Shown: positions 1 to 7,390 of the stretch, one piece after another | Layout: the number at the start of each line of letters is the position of its first letter | Position numbering within the stretch: the stretch's first letter is position 1 | From: Candidatus Competibacter phosphatis | Lineage (GTDB): Bacteria; Pseudomonadota; Gammaproteobacteria; Competibacterales; Competibacteraceae | Assembly: GCF_012939995.1 (NCBI RefSeq) | Contig: NZ_SPMZ01000037.1 | Span: forward strand, 1-51,772 | Reading direction: 5' to 3' | Length of the DNA: 51,772 bases | Position numbers and translations under genes: made by a program | The notes under the pieces: model-generated | The model's input: only the letters and a program-made list of their open reading frames with translations | Database searches by the model: none | What the model was told of the DNA's origin: nothing

Positions 1-363
1 TGGAACGGTTGGAGCCGGCTTTGGCCTTGTATCTCATCATCGCTTGGCGTCTGCACTACCTCACTGTGCTCGGTCGAGCCATTCCCGAGTTGCCCGGTGA
101 TGCCGTGTTGGACCCCGCCGAATGGCGGGCGGTCTACGTTGCCATCCACCGCAAATCCCCGCCGGAAACGCCGCCCGCACTCCCGATCTTGCTCGCTTGG
201 ATCGCGCGCCTGGGCGGCCATTTGGGCCGCAAGTGCGACGGCCCTCCCGGCCCTCAAGCGCTCTGGATCGGTTTGCAGCGCGCCCGTGATCTCGCTTGGG
301 GGATGCAGTTGGCTTCCGAGCTCCTTGCTCCCTCAGCCGGATAGAGATCTGTGTAATGGACAG
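1..363 (+). mobile_element. Right end of an IS4-family (IS50/Tn5-like) insertion sequence, cut by window edge
   Basis: This is the 3' part of a transposase gene followed by a terminal inverted-repeat-like end. Positions 345-363 read AGATCTGTGTAATGGACAG and match the Tn5 mosaic end AGATGTGTATAAGAGACAG at 15 of 19 positions by eye. The element most likely ends at 363. Its left end lies outside the window, so the target duplication cannot be tested. It has landed in a minus-strand gene whose remnant follows immediately. Confidence 0.75.
3..344 (+). CDS. IS4-family transposase, C-terminal fragment (5' end outside window)
   Basis: The frame is open to the left edge, so only the last ~113 codons are present. 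The visible tail has features of the C-terminal part of Tn5-like transposases: IIAWRLHYLTVLGR, then a proline-rich stretch, then IARLGGHLGRK and GLQRARDLAWGMQLA, where the family carries its C-terminal helices. The catalytic DDE residues would lie upstream and are not visible. The TTG at 9 is not a credible start because the frame continues upstream of it. The gene ends just before the inverted-repeat-like end at 345-363, as expected for a one-gene insertion sequence. Confidence 0.8.
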   Translation, partial: ERLEPALALYLIIAWRLHYLTVLGRAIPELPGDAVLDPAEWRAVYVAIHRKSPPETPPALPILLAWIARLGGHLGRKCDGPPGPQALWIGLQRARDLAWGMQLASELLAPSAG

Positions 364-708
364 GTCTTTAACCAGGAGTAATAGCCGGTGGATCGTCAGT
401 AGGAGATCGGATTCTTTGAGTGGGGAACTATCGGCGGGAGTTAGTGAAGCCGGCGGATCGTCAGGAAATAACAGCGGCGGCCTTATCCCGCGTTGCTCGC
501 AAAACGCCAATGCCTGCTCGCGGGGAATGGCTGGGTAGCTTTCCTCAATTCCCCCACCGATACAAACCAGCACTGGCGGGAAAGCTAAATCAATTTCCTC
601 TGTCCACAGACTAACTTCGTCACGGTTTTCTTTATAAGAAGTCACGCCAACAATGGCGCAAGCGAGTTGTTCACTCGTAAATTGGGTTTTGTGATGAAAG
701 GGTGACAT
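364..708 (-). pseudogene. Hypothetical gene interrupted by the IS4 insertion
   Basis: The start at 708 is supported by a GGAG Shine-Dalgarno about 6 nt upstream (GTGGAGAAATCATG on the minus strand). The N-terminal ~115 residues, beginning MSPFHHKTQFTSEQLACAIV, are not recognised. There is a mildly hydrophobic stretch near FPPVLVCIGGG, then a proline-rich part and a leucine-rich segment (LLTIHRLLLLVKDLS). The frame then runs into the IS end at 363 and continues by chance antisense to the transposase. The native C-terminus is therefore missing or lies beyond the element. A 7-G run lies just upstream of the gene. No function is proposed. Confidence 0.5.
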
Positions 709-843
709 GATTTCTCCACACGGGAGAGCACGGTTTAGTAGATCGCATTGCCAGGGGGGGACCGTGTGTTCACCCTTTTCGCCCGGCCAAAGGCTAGGCA
801 ACGCGGAACAGATTAGAAGGAAAAACTCAAATATTTACTTTAC

Positions 844-1074
844 TCAAGCTGCTTTCTTATAGCGCTTAACCTCCACGTCCACCCCATTACGATACGCCTG
901 TTCCGCTTGATCCAGCAGGCGTTCAGTCGTCTCGGCATCGTAATAAACCTCGCCGCAGGTATCGCAAATTTCGCCCGGAACGTCCCTAATCAAAACGGTA
1001 GTTCCCTCCCGTTCCAACACCATGCTAGCGGTTCCGGGATGAGTCTCACCGGTTTTGCAAATCACACACTTCAT
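844..1074 (-). CDS. YgiT-type zinc-finger antitoxin (MqsA N-terminal-like)
   Basis: This 76-residue protein begins MKCVICKTGE and carries two CxxC pairs (CVIC near residue 3 and CDTC near residue 38), the zinc-binding knuckles of YgiT/MqsA N-terminal domains. It lacks the helix-turn-helix C-terminal half of full-length MqsA, as is usual for the short antitoxins paired with DUF4258 toxins. The ATG at 1074 overlaps the toxin stop in an ATGA, so I prefer it over the in-frame upstream start at 1107. The context suggests a type II antitoxin that binds and neutralises the product of the preceding gene. Autoregulation through DNA binding is less certain without the HTH. Confidence 0.85.
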   Translation of the reverse strand: MKCVICKTGETHPGTASMVLEREGTTVLIRDVPGEICDTCGEVYYDAETTERLLDQAEQAYRNGVDVEVKRYKKAA

Positions 1075-1346
1075 GGCTTCAACCTCGTCGTGAAATCGGT
1101 AGACCATTGAGCCGGATCAGGCTCATAGACTGTAATGATGATGCGCTCGCCTTGCGGTGTGTCGGCATAGACGATATGCAAGGGACGATTGCCGGCATAT
1201 CCAAGCCATAAACAACTGGGGAACGGGTAATCCGTTGGATAATTCTCAACGATTCGGCCGGACGAAAGGGCTGCTTGCACGTCCGCTTGCGTGATACCGC
1301 GCTCGAACATTCGCTTGATCGTATGTTGCCGATACTTGTAGATCAT
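1071..1346 (-). CDS. DUF4258 domain protein, putative type II toxin
   Basis: This 91-residue protein begins MIYKYRQHTIKRMFERGIT. DUF4258 proteins characteristically start with a helix of the type S/HxHxxxRMxxRGI followed by a small beta-sheet, and here the strand pattern is PLHIVYAD and RIIITVYEPD. The gene starts at ATG 1346, sharing one base with the integrase stop (TGATG), and ends in a 4-bp ATGA overlap with the YgiT-type antitoxin gene. A GTG at 1349 is an alternative start three bases upstream. Toxin-before-antitoxin order is also seen in mqsRA and higBA. Family knowledge suggests an RNase-like toxin, but activity cannot be read from the sequence. Confidence 0.8.
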   Translation of the reverse strand: MIYKYRQHTIKRMFERGITQADVQAALSSGRIVENYPTDYPFPSCLWLGYAGNRPLHIVYADTPQGERIIITVYEPDPAQWSTDFTTRLKP

Positions 1347-2515
1347 CACGCACGAAGCCGAATCACGTTGTCAGCCATCAAAAAGGTGCGCAACTTCCGC
1401 GCCCATTTTTCCAAGGCGTCCCGCTTTTCCGGGTCGTAGGAATGGCGGTCGTAAACCGCCGTTACGCCCCGTTCCGCATGGTTGAGGATTTTGGAAACCA
1501 CCAGCCGGGGAACACCAAGGCCAGTCATGTGGCTGGCGGCAGTCCGCCGTAAATCGTGTGGCACCACATCGGACAACCCCAACACCGGAAGCGCCCTACG
1601 CAAGGCATGATCAACGGCGGTCCCTCCAACCGGCACGACGCCCCCTTGGCGTGGACTGGGAAAAACCCACACCGAACCGGCCGCAAGCTCAAGGGCTTGT
1701 TTGAGTAAATCAATCGCCAAGCCGGAAAGGGGCACACAATGAACTTTCCCGTTTTTAGCGGCTTCTCCCGGTATGGTCCAGGTTGCCGCGTTCCAATCGA
1801 TTTGATCCCACCGCATGAACGCCACTTCCCCCTTGCGTTGCGCGGTTGCCAATTGGAGCTTGAGCGCTAGCCGGGTTCCCGGCGCCATCGCCGCCTTATC
1901 CAAGCCGTTCCAAAGCGCTTGGATTTCTTCTTCGTTCAAGACCCGTTCCCGCTGTTTGAGCGGGCCGGGGGCCTTGACTCGAACGCAAGGGGAGGTTTCC
2001 AGGATCGCGCGATCCGCCCCGAAGTTGAACATTTTGCGAACAACCGCAAGCGTTTGGTTTGCCATGATCGGACCGCGTTCCGCAACGCCATCCAAAAGCG
2101 CGATCACTTCCCGGCGGGTAATGTCCCTTGCCTTGCGGTGTCCCCATTTCGGGAGCACGTCTTTGTTCAATATCCGTTCGATTTCTGGCGCGGAACGGTT
2201 GCGCTTCTTGACCCACTTTTCCAGATATTCCGCCGCCAACATCGCCACAGTCGGCGCGTGGCGCTCCTCCCGCCGCTCCTGGACCGCCTTGGTACCTGGA
2301 TCACACCCCTGTTCCAGCTCCGTCCGGGCCTTGCGGTGCGCCTCGTGTGCCCTTGCCACCGACAAAGCCGGGTAGACCCCCAAGGTGAGATAGCGGGACT
2401 TCCCATCGAACCGGTAGATCATCACCCACGATTTGCGGCCTTTGACCGACACCCGAACGCCCAAACCGGACCCGTCCCAAACATCATATCGGGCCTCCTT
2501 CGGCTTGAGACTCAA
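1346..2515 (-). CDS. Tyrosine recombinase / P4-type integrase, 5' end possibly interrupted
   Basis: The protein has an N-terminal DUF4102-like domain (GLGVRVSVKGRKSWVMIYRF), a SAM-like core-binding domain and a C-terminal catalytic domain. The active-site residues are visible: Arg in ATAQRKGEV, HDLRR, His in ILNHAERG and the nucleophilic Tyr in VYDRHSY. The readable frame begins at a TTG (2515). However, 24 nt upstream, at 2539, there is an ATG with a good ribosome-binding site, in the same frame, encoding MKFTDR and then TAA. Integrases of this family often start MKFTDRxVxSLKP, so this looks like a nonsense mutation at codon 7 with possible re-initiation at TTG. The gene lies next to the attachment site and is coupled to the toxin-antitoxin genes. 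Confidence 0.9.
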   Translation of the reverse strand: MSLKPKEARYDVWDGSGLGVRVSVKGRKSWVMIYRFDGKSRYLTLGVYPALSVARAHEAHRKARTELEQGCDPGTKAVQERREERHAPTVAMLAAEYLEKWVKKRNRSAPEIERILNKDVLPKWGHRKARDITRREVIALLDGVAERGPIMANQTLAVVRKMFNFGADRAILETSPCVRVKAPGPLKQRERVLNEEEIQALWNGLDKAAMAPGTRLALKLQLATAQRKGEVAFMRWDQIDWNAATWTIPGEAAKNGKVHCVPLSGLAIDLLKQALELAAGSVWVFPSPRQGGVVPVGGTAVDHALRRALPVLGLSDVVPHDLRRTAASHMTGLGVPRLVVSKILNHAERGVTAVYDRHSYDPEKRDALEKWARKLRTFLMADNVIRLRA

Positions 2516-2559
2516 AACTTAGCGGTCGGTAAATTTCATCACCCTGCCCTCTCGAAACC

Positions 2560-2598
2560 TGCTAGCCAAAAGGCCCATGGCTAACAGTATGGCTAGCA
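2560..2598. repeat. Inverted repeat upstream of the integrase (TGCTAGCC / GGCTAGCA)
   Basis: TGCTAGCC at 2560-2567 and GGCTAGCA at 2591-2598 form perfect 8-bp arms. An extra ATGGCTA lies at 2577-2583, and the same heptamer overlaps the right arm at 2589-2595. The site sits just upstream of the integrase start region, where an operator or an excisionase/integrase accessory site would be expected. Confidence 0.4.
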
Positions 2599-2624
2599 AA
2601 ATTGCATGATCAGTGTTGCAAACG

Positions 2625-2719
2625 CCTGAAGTGCGATGACGAAAGAATAGGGCTTATCCATCTAATAATCAATAGGATAATACGTTTTCCTGAAGCGGGT
2701 TGCAGTGGCCTGAAGGGGT
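2625..2719 (+). repeat. Three CCTGAAG direct repeats, candidate integrase arm-type sites
   Basis: CCTGAAGTGCG (2625-2635), CCTGAAGCGGG (2689-2699) and CCTGAAGGGGT (2709-2719) share a seven-base core in the same orientation. They lie between the integrase gene and the tRNA-derived core site. Tyrosine integrases of the lambda/P4 type bind short arm-type repeats beside the core, so position and repetition both fit that role. Confidence 0.45.
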
Positions 2720-2728
2720 ATTTGGCCT

Positions 2729-2775
2729 AATTCGTAATCAGTAGGTCCGCAGTTCGATTCCGCGTTCCGGCACCA
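2729..2775 (+). other. Attachment site: 3' fragment of tRNA-Thr(CGT)
   Basis: The sequence from the anticodon loop to the CCA matches the 3' half of a tRNA-Thr. It has TTCGTAA (anticodon CGT), the 3' anticodon stem TCAGT, the T-loop TTCGATT and the acceptor strand TTCCGGC followed by ACCA. The matching 5' half (GCCGGAA, D-arm) is absent upstream, so this is not a complete tRNA. It is the core duplicated when an element integrates into the 3' end of a tRNA gene. The neighbouring integrase supports this. The intact tRNA-Thr should lie at the other end of the element, left of the window. Confidence 0.8.
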
Positions 2776-2786
2776 GAAAAAAAACG

Positions 2787-2809
2787 ACAGCCCGCTTCGC
2801 GCGGGCTGT
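2787..2809 (+). terminator. Hairpin terminator downstream of the tRNA-Thr remnant
   Basis: ACAGCCCGC (2787-2795) and GCGGGCTGT (2801-2809) are perfect 9-bp arms around a TTCGC loop. An A-tract precedes them and a T-rich stretch follows. This is probably the original chromosomal terminator of the tRNA-Thr gene. Confidence 0.7.
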
Positions 2810-2852
2810 TTGCGTTTCGGCTAGTCAAGTTTCGTTCGAGCCTGAGCGGACT

Positions 2853-2881
2853 CGCTTATTCCGCGCAAAGATCGATATAAT
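2853..2881 (+). promoter_or_regulatory. Candidate sigma-70 promoter of the his operon
   Basis: A perfect -10 hexamer TATAAT lies at 2876-2881. No good -35 is present at 17-nt spacing; the corresponding bases are CGCTTA. It lies 87 nt upstream of hisB and downstream of the tRNA terminator, so it would serve the hisBHAFIE transcript. No his leader peptide with a histidine run is visible. Confidence 0.35.
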
Positions 2882-2967
2882 TCCCGGTGTGCCATTGAGT
2901 TCCCGTGGCGGCGCGATATTTTCCAATGTCATTTCAGCCCCATGAACCCGTGGGCGCGGATTGAAAC

Positions 2968-3558
2968 ATGTCAGCACGCATAGCGGCGGTCAAACGCGAC
3001 ACGCTGGAAACCTGCATTCAGGTACGCATCAATCTGGATGGCACGGGTGACGCCCAACTCGCCACCGGACTGCCCTTCCTTGATCACATGCTCGATCAGA
3101 TCGCCCGCCACGGCTTGATCGACCTGGAAATCGAAGCTCGGGGCGACCTGCACATCGACGCCCATCACACGGTCGAGGACATCGGCATCACCCTGGGGCA
3201 AGCGATCAAGCAAGCACTGGGCGACAAGCGCGGCATCCGCCGCTACGGCCACGCCTACGTCCCGCTGGACGAAGCGCTTTCGCGGGTGGTGCTCGACTGT
3301 TCCGGCCGGCCGGGACTGGACTACTTCATCGAATTTCCCCGTGCCCGAATCGGAGATTTCGATGTGGATCTGTTTCGCGAATTCTTCCAGGGCTTCGTTA
3401 ACCATGCGCTGATCACCCTGCATATCGACAGCCTGCGCGGTCGCAACGCCCACCATATCGCCGAAACCGTGTTTAAGGCCTTCGGCCGCGCCCTGCGCAT
3501 GGCGGTCGAATTCGACTCGCGCGTGATTGGCGTACCCTCCACCAAGGGTAGCCTGTAA
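2968..3558 (+). CDS. hisB: Imidazoleglycerol-phosphate dehydratase
   Basis: HisB removes water from imidazole-glycerol phosphate to give imidazole-acetol phosphate in cytosolic histidine biosynthesis. The 196-residue length fits the monofunctional enzyme, without the histidinol-phosphatase domain of enterobacterial HisB. The metal-binding motifs are visible: [26 protein letters not shown] and, near the C-terminus, [15 protein letters not shown]. It is the first gene of the hisBHAFIE cluster. hisG, hisD and hisC are not in the window, as is common where the pathway is split. No internal damage is visible. Confidence 0.97.
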   Translation: MSARIAAVKRDTLETCIQVRINLDGTGDAQLATGLPFLDHMLDQIARHGLIDLEIEARGDLHIDAHHTVEDIGITLGQAIKQALGDKRGIRRYGHAYVPLDEALSRVVLDCSGRPGLDYFIEFPRARIGDFDVDLFREFFQGFVNHALITLHIDSLRGRNAHHIAETVFKAFGRALRMAVEFDSRVIGVPSTKGSL

Positions 3559-3606
3559 ACTCAGCCGTCTTCCTCCATCCGGCATCCCTATCCCCGAGTT
3601 CTCCGC

Positions 3607-4263
3607 ATGGCCAGCATTGCAATCATCGATTACGGCATGGGCAATTTGCGCTCCGTCGCCAAGGCGCTCGAACATGTCGCCCCACGGACGCGGGTGCTCG
3701 TCACCCAGAACCGTCAGGATATCCTGCACGCCGACCGGGTGGTGTTTCCCGGCCAGGGTTCGATCCGCGACTGCATGCGCGAGCTGATCCGCTGGGATCT
3801 GGTGGACGTGGTGCGCGAAGCGGCGCTGAGCAAACCGTTCCTGGGCCTGTGCCTGGGACCGCAGGCGCTGCTAACCTTCAGCGAGGAAAACGGCGGCATC
3901 GACGGCCTGGACGTATTGCCCGGCCGGGTGGTTTGGTTCGGCGAGCTGCGCGATCCCGTCGACGGCGAGCGGCTCAAGGTACCGCACATGGGTTGGAACC
4001 AGGTCCACCAACTGCGCGATCACCCACTCTGGCGGGGGATTTCTCAAGACAGCCGCTTCTATTTCGTCCATAGTTATTATCTACAACCCGCGGATGCCAC
4101 CCTGGCCGCGGGCCGAACTTGGTACGGTTTCGACTTCGCCTCGGCGATCGCGCGCGACAACATCTTCGCCGTGCAATTCCATCCGGAAAAAAAGTGCTCA
4201 GGCCGGACTGCGGCTGCTCGCCAATTTCACCGACTGGAACCCGTAACGCACTTCCCCACCTGA
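3607..4263 (+). CDS. hisH: Imidazole glycerol phosphate synthase, glutaminase subunit (C-terminus frameshifted)
   Basis: HisH hydrolyses glutamine and passes ammonia to HisF. It is a class I glutamine amidotransferase: the nucleophile is in [12 protein letters not shown] and the His/Glu of the triad are in VQFHPEK. The reading frame leaves the family sequence immediately after HPEK, at a run of seven A (4187-4193). Removing one A restores [17 protein letters not shown] and a stop at 4244-4246, the normal HisH ending. As read, the last ~17 residues are replaced by 22 unrelated ones. The catalytic residues are upstream of the shift. A base-calling error is the simplest explanation. Confidence 0.93.
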   Translation: MASIAIIDYGMGNLRSVAKALEHVAPRTRVLVTQNRQDILHADRVVFPGQGSIRDCMRELIRWDLVDVVREAALSKPFLGLCLGPQALLTFSEENGGIDGLDVLPGRVVWFGELRDPVDGERLKVPHMGWNQVHQLRDHPLWRGISQDSRFYFVHSYYLQPADATLAAGRTWYGFDFASAIARDNIFAVQFHPEKKCSGRTAAARQFHRLEPVTHFPT

Positions 4264-4291
4264 ACAGGTCTGCTGCTGGAAGAACCCGGAC

Positions 4292-5032
4292 ATGTTGCTG
4301 ATACCCGCAATCGATTTAAAAGACGGTAAATGCGTGCGGCTGCGCCAGGGGCGCATGGAGGATTCGACGATCTTCTCCGACGACCCGGTGGCCATGGCCG
4401 AACGTTGGGTCCAGGCCGGTGCCCGTCGCCTGCATGTGGTGGACCTGAACGGCGCCTTCGCCGGACAACCGGTCAATGCCCAGGTGATCCGCCGTATCGC
4501 TCAGACCTTTCCCGATCTACCGATCCAGGTCGGCGGCGGCATTCGCGACGAGCAGGCGATCGATGCCTATCTGGATGCCGGCGTCCAGTTCGTCATCATC
4601 GGCACCAAGGCCGTGCAGGAACCGCACTTCATCAACGACCTGTGCCTAGAGTATCCTGGCCACATCATCGTCGGCCTGGACGCCAAGGACGGACGGGTGG
4701 CGGTCAACGGCTGGTCCAAGTTGTCCAAGCACAACGTCATCGACCTAGCGCAGGTCTTCGAGCGCTATGGCGTCGAGGCCATCGTCTACACCGACATCAG
4801 TCGTGACGGCATGATGCAGGGCGTCAACGTCGATGCCACGGTCCGCTTGGCCCAGGCCATCGGTATCCCGGTGATCGCCTCCGGCGGGGTCAGTACCCTG
4901 GACGACGTGCGGGCGCTGTGCGCGGTGGAGCAGGAAGGCATCATGGGCGCGATCATCGGCCGAGCCTTGTACGAGGGCGGCATCGACTTGGCCGCCGCCC
5001 AGCAACTGGCCGACGCGGCGGAGAACGGCTGA
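4292..5032 (+). CDS. hisA: Phosphoribosylformimino-5-aminoimidazole carboxamide ribotide isomerase
   Basis: HisA carries out the Amadori rearrangement of ProFAR to PRFAR in histidine synthesis. The 246-residue (beta-alpha)8 barrel begins [17 protein letters not shown], with the catalytic Asp in the first strand. The second catalytic Asp is in [13 protein letters not shown]. The phosphate-binding loops are VGGGIRD and [11 protein letters not shown]. Its stop shares one base with the hisF start (TGATG), indicating translational coupling of two paralogous barrels that act in consecutive steps. It is intact. Confidence 0.97.
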   Translation: MLLIPAIDLKDGKCVRLRQGRMEDSTIFSDDPVAMAERWVQAGARRLHVVDLNGAFAGQPVNAQVIRRIAQTFPDLPIQVGGGIRDEQAIDAYLDAGVQFVIIGTKAVQEPHFINDLCLEYPGHIIVGLDAKDGRVAVNGWSKLSKHNVIDLAQVFERYGVEAIVYTDISRDGMMQGVNVDATVRLAQAIGIPVIASGGVSTLDDVRALCAVEQEGIMGAIIGRALYEGGIDLAAAQQLADAAENG

Positions 5033-5805
5033 TGGCGCTGGCGAAACGTATCATTCCCTGCCTGGACGTGGATCGTGGCCGGGTGGTCAAGGGCGTCAAG
5101 TTCGTCGAAATCCGCGATGCCGGCGACCCGGTCGAGATTGCCCGCCGCTACGACACGGAAGGGGCCGACGAAATCACCTTCCTCGACATCACCGCCAGTT
5201 CCGACGATCGGGAAACCATGGTGCATGTGGTCGAGCAGGTGGCCAGCGAGGTGTTCATCCCACTGACCGTGGGCGGTGGTATCCGCGTGCTGGACGATGT
5301 GCGGCGGATGTTGAACGCCGGTGCCGACAAGGTGTCCATCAATACCGCCGCCATCGCCCGACCCGAGTTCGTGCGCGAAGCCGCCGAACGCTTCGGAAAT
5401 CAGTGCATCGTGGTGGCCATCGACGCCAAGGCGGTACACCAATCAAGTGAACCACCGCGCTGGGAAATCTTCACCCACGGCGGTCGCCGGCCCACCGGCA
5501 TCGACGCCGTCGAATGGGCGCGACGGATGAATGCCTACGGCGCGGGGGAAATCCTGCTGACCAGCATGGATCGGGACGGCACCAAACGCGGTTTCGACCT
5601 GGAGCTGACCCACGCCATCAGCGAGGCGGTCAGCATTCCGGTCATTGCCTCCGGCGGAGTCGGCACGCTAGACCATCTGGCCGACGGTATCCTGCTCGGC
5701 AAGGCCGACGCGGTGCTGGCCGCCAGCATCTTTCATTTTGCCGAATACACGATCGAACAGGCCAAGCACCACATGCGGGCGCGCGGCATCGAAGTGAGAC
5801 TTTGA
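5032..5805 (+). CDS. hisF: Imidazole glycerol phosphate synthase, cyclase subunit
   Basis: HisF condenses PRFAR with ammonia from HisH to give IGP and AICAR, linking histidine and purine synthesis. The start at 5032 gives [21 protein letters not shown], the conserved HisF opening with the catalytic Asp in PCLDVD. The second catalytic Asp is in [13 protein letters not shown], and phosphate is bound at [11 protein letters not shown] and [11 protein letters not shown]. The length is 257 residues, as usual. A longer upstream frame in the same phase exists but is spurious because it overlaps hisA. It is intact. Confidence 0.97.
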   Translation: MALAKRIIPCLDVDRGRVVKGVKFVEIRDAGDPVEIARRYDTEGADEITFLDITASSDDRETMVHVVEQVASEVFIPLTVGGGIRVLDDVRRMLNAGADKVSINTAAIARPEFVREAAERFGNQCIVVAIDAKAVHQSSEPPRWEIFTHGGRRPTGIDAVEWARRMNAYGAGEILLTSMDRDGTKRGFDLELTHAISEAVSIPVIASGGVGTLDHLADGILLGKADAVLAASIFHFAEYTIEQAKHHMRARGIEVRL

Positions 5806-5847
5806 TACCCCCTCTCCCACCGGGAGAGGATTGGAACGAGTGAATTC

Positions 5848-6237
5848 ATGACCGAAAACTGGTTGGAACGTATCAAATGGACGGCGGATGGGCTGGTGCC
5901 CGCCATCGCCCAGGACGCTGACAGCGGCCGAGTACTGATGATGGCCTGGATGAATCGGGAATCGCTGCAACGCACGGTGGAGTGCGGCGAGGCAGTGTAC
6001 TGGTCCCGCTCGCGCCAACAACTCTGGCACAAGGGCGAAACCTCGGGCAACACCCAGAAGGTGCGGCGCATCCGGCTGGACTGCGATGCCGACGTATTGT
6101 TGCTGGACATCGAACAAATCGGTGGCATTGCCTGTCATACCGGGCGGCAGAGCTGTTTCTTCGCGGAATTGCGCGACGGTGAATGGATCACCGTCGATCC
6201 GGTGTTGAAGGACCCACGCGAGATGTACGGCGCATGA
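5848..6237 (+). CDS. hisI: Phosphoribosyl-AMP cyclohydrolase
   Basis: HisI opens the adenine ring of phosphoribosyl-AMP in the third step of histidine synthesis. The 129 residues match the monofunctional enzyme. The metal-binding residues are visible as [10 protein letters not shown] and the conserved Cys in [11 protein letters not shown], and the substrate loop is [16 protein letters not shown]. Its stop overlaps the hisE start in an ATGA, so the two activities that are fused in enterobacteria are separate but coupled here. Upstream, 5806-5847 holds only a short purine-rich leader. Confidence 0.96.
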   Translation: MTENWLERIKWTADGLVPAIAQDADSGRVLMMAWMNRESLQRTVECGEAVYWSRSRQQLWHKGETSGNTQKVRRIRLDCDADVLLLDIEQIGGIACHTGRQSCFFAELRDGEWITVDPVLKDPREMYGA

Positions 6238-6557
6238 GCGACGAAATCCTGCGCGAGTTGGCGGCCACGCTGGAAGCACGCAAACACGCCGATCCCGACA
6301 GCTCCTATGTCGCCCGCCTGTATGCCAAGGGTTTGGACGCCATCCTCAAGAAGGTTGGGGAGGAAGCGGCCGAAACCTTGCTGGCCGCCAAGAACGGCGA
6401 ACCCGAGCCGCTGGTGCGCGAAACCGCCGACCTGTGGTTTCACACTTTGGTGATGCTCGCCCATCAGGGACTTGGCCCGGATGCGGTGCTGAACGAGTTG
6501 CACCGCCGCTTCGGTACCTCCGGCTTGGCCGAAAAAGCCGCCCGCGCCGCCAACTAG
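6234..6557 (+). CDS. hisE: Phosphoribosyl-ATP pyrophosphatase
   Basis: HisE hydrolyses phosphoribosyl-ATP to phosphoribosyl-AMP, the second step of histidine synthesis. The start at 6234 ([17 protein letters not shown]) is fixed by the ATGA overlap with hisI. The 107-residue all-alpha MazG-like fold shows the metal-binding helices [16 protein letters not shown] and [13 protein letters not shown]. It is the last his gene. tatA follows after 37 nt with no terminator in between, so one long transcript hisBHAFIE-tatABC is likely. Confidence 0.95.
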   Translation: MSDEILRELAATLEARKHADPDSSYVARLYAKGLDAILKKVGEEAAETLLAAKNGEPEPLVRETADLWFHTLVMLAHQGLGPDAVLNELHRRFGTSGLAEKAARAAN

Positions 6558-6594
6558 GCGAGCGCCATCCTCCCGTCATCAGAGGCATACCGTC

Positions 6595-6858
6595 ATGCAT
6601 TTCAGTATTTGGGAACTCCTGCTCATTCTGGTCATCGTCCTGGTGCTGTTCGGCGGCAGCCGGCTGCGCAACCTCGGTTCCGACCTCGGCTCGGCCATTC
6701 GCGGCTTCCGCGACGCCATGAAGGAAGGGGGTCAACCGGAAACGGCCGGAGAAGAAAACCCCAAGAAACTCGAACAACCCACTCCTCAGGAACACAATGG
6801 CGGTAACGCCACGGCAGGCTTGCACGATCCGCTGACCAAGAACCATGACAAGGTTTAA
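6595..6858 (+). CDS. tatA: Sec-independent translocase subunit TatA
   Basis: TatA oligomers form the transport conduit of the twin-arginine pathway in the inner membrane, which exports folded proteins. The 87-residue protein has one N-terminal membrane helix (IWELLLILVIVLVLFGG), the conserved F-G hinge (LFGGSRLRNLGSDLG) and an amphipathic helix (AIRGFRDAMKEG), followed by an acidic, glutamine-rich tail. The position after hisE and before tatB is common in gammaproteobacteria. It is intact. Confidence 0.94.
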   Translation: MHFSIWELLLILVIVLVLFGGSRLRNLGSDLGSAIRGFRDAMKEGGQPETAGEENPKKLEQPTPQEHNGGNATAGLHDPLTKNHDKV

Positions 6859-6876
6859 GCACCGGATCGCAACGGT

Positions 6877-7384
6877 ATGTTCGAAATCGGATTCTGGGAA
6901 CTGGTGTTGATCGGCGTCGTGGCGATGATCGTGGTCGGTCCCGAGCGTCTGCCAGGGCTGGCGCGCACCGCCGGTCTGTGGCTGGGCAAGGCCCGGCGCA
7001 TGCTTGCCGACGTCAAGGCGGAAGTGGATCGGGAACTGCAACTGGAAGAGTTGAAACACACGCTGCGCCAGCAGGGTGATTTGAACAGTATCAAGGACCT
7101 GGCGAACCGAGTCCAGTCGTTGCGCCAGGAAATCCAGGAAGAACTCGAAGACGATCCGGGACCGCCGCCGGGCTGGCGACCAGGCACCGCGCCGGCTCCA
7201 CCACCACCGGGTTGGACGCCGCCCCCCGCCCACCTGGAATCGCCCATCGACTCCACGGAACCAACACCCATTCAGTTACAAAAACCGGTCCCGACCCCGG
7301 TGCCATTGCAAAAGCCGACGCCTCGGCCGGTCGACCCACCCACCGGATCGGCACCATCGCCCAATCCCCCCCGCCGCAAACTGA
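6877..7384 (+). CDS. tatB: Sec-independent translocase subunit TatB (C-terminus frameshifted as read)
   Basis: TatB forms the signal-peptide receptor with TatC. The N-terminus [28 protein letters not shown] has the characteristic helix and GPERLP hinge. An amphipathic helix ([16 protein letters not shown]) and a proline-rich tail follow. As read, the frame does not stop here but runs on to 8016 through tatC. If one C is removed from the seven-C run at 7366-7372, the protein ends PPAAN at a TGA (7382-7384), six bases before tatC, and has 168 residues, typical for TatB. The coordinates give that corrected reading. The tail is poorly conserved, so the correction is supported mainly by gene spacing. 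Confidence 0.88.
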
Positions 7385-7390
7385 CCCGCC

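Noticed and set aside
2700..2775. A complete tRNA-Thr gene
   Set aside because: The 5' acceptor strand and D-arm are absent, and the 5' anticodon stem does not pair properly. Only the 3' half is tRNA-like, as expected for an attachment-site remnant.
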